The position numbers were made by a program, and so were the translations under genes. From positions 1-6,026 of the forward strand of contig JBGPPE010000158.1 of NCBI GenBank assembly GCA_041488395.1: a stretch of DNA of 6,026 bases, in the 5' to 3' direction. Below, one piece after another: positions 5,741-6,026 of the stretch; within the stretch, counting starts at the first letter, position 1; each line of letters opens with the position of its first letter. Source of the stretch: 39-52-133 sp041488395 (GTDB lineage: Bacteria > Pseudomonadota > Gammaproteobacteria > Burkholderiales > Gallionellaceae). The notes under the pieces are model-generated. The model made no database searches. It had not been told where the DNA came from and saw only the letters and a list, made by a program, of their open reading frames with translations.

Positions 5741-6026
5741 ATGACTTTGCCACCTAGCTCTACGCCTCCGCGCGGCTCTGCACCATCGACTGCCTCTTCA
5801 GAATCCTCCAGTTCCACATCGACCGAGAATTCGCTACAGGCACGCAGGGCTGCGCGCATCGCTGCGGTGCAGCCGATCGAATACCCGGCCGAGTTGCCGG
5901 TGGTGCTGCGCCGCGATGACCTGGCGCAGGCCATCGCGCAGCACCAGGTGGTGATCGTGTGCGGCGAGACCGGCTCGGGCAAGACCACACAGCTGCCGAA
6001 AATTTGCCTGGCACTGGGGCGCGGCG
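5741..6026 (+). CDS. hrpA: ATP-dependent RNA helicase HrpA, N-terminal part, truncated by the window end
   Basis: The first 95 codons of a DEAH-box RNA helicase; the full protein is usually about 1,300 residues, so most lies beyond the window. Residues 1-34 are a low-complexity Ser/Thr/Pro-rich tail. From 35 on the sequence is typical HrpA: ARRAARIAAVQPIEYPAELP (34-53), a basic/acidic RRDDLAQAI stretch, then the Walker A motif GETGSGKT (75-82) followed by TQLPKICLALGRG. DEAH helicases of this type hydrolyse NTPs to remodel RNA; in Escherichia coli HrpA acts in mRNA processing and rescue of stalled, collided ribosomes. The ATG at 5741 is the first start in this frame after the upstream terminator. 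GTG at residue 43 is a conceivable alternative that would drop the tail. Confidence 0.92.
   Translation, partial: MTLPPSSTPPRGSAPSTASSESSSSTSTENSLQARRAARIAAVQPIEYPAELPVVLRRDDLAQAIAQHQVVIVCGETGSGKTTQLPKICLALGRG

Overview
The window looks like chromosomal DNA of a Gram-negative betaproteobacterium. The RNA helicase HrpA, a Kef-type antiporter, a class III pilin-like gene and an outer-membrane porin-cytochrome all fit that group. A Gallionellaceae/Nitrosomonadales-like organism (iron oxidisers or relatives) is my best guess. It rests on the Cyc2-like cytochrome and general sequence feel, not on a marker gene.

Layout, left to right. (1) 1-1355, plus strand: the 3' part of a Kef-type monovalent cation:proton antiporter with RCK_N and RCK_C regulatory domains; its start lies outside the window. 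(2) 1421-2249, minus strand: a self-contained transcription unit for a type IV pilin-like protein, with a near-perfect sigma-54 promoter (2234-2249), a Shine-Dalgarno, the gene (1466-2179) and a UUCG-capped intrinsic terminator. It converges on the antiporter gene. (3) 2351-4030, plus strand, divergent from the pilin: a multi-pass membrane sensor histidine kinase with a PrsK-like HDLKN phosphoacceptor box and no response regulator beside it in this window. Four TGAC motifs spaced exactly 11 bp apart cover its ribosome binding site and start codon. The same array lies about 100-135 bp upstream of the predicted pilin start point, the usual position for a sigma-54 activator. (4) 4031-4301: a structured regulatory region with a direct repeat, palindromes, a good sigma-70 promoter and an A-rich leader. 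(5) 4302-5627, plus strand: a secreted protein with one CxxCH haem motif at the mature N-terminus, a beta-barrel-like body and a terminal Phe, i.e. a Cyc2-like fused cytochrome-porin, followed by a strong terminator. (6) 5741-end, plus strand: the first 95 codons of hrpA, whose probable -10 box is so close to the ATG that the mRNA may be leaderless.

How the parts may work together: the pilin and the divergent kinase share one control region, which suggests a two-component/sigma-54 circuit for a surface filament. The downstream outer-membrane cytochrome is separately promoted and terminated. A link between pilin, sensor and extracellular electron transfer is a plausible inference from proximity only. 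The antiporter and helicase are flanking housekeeping genes.
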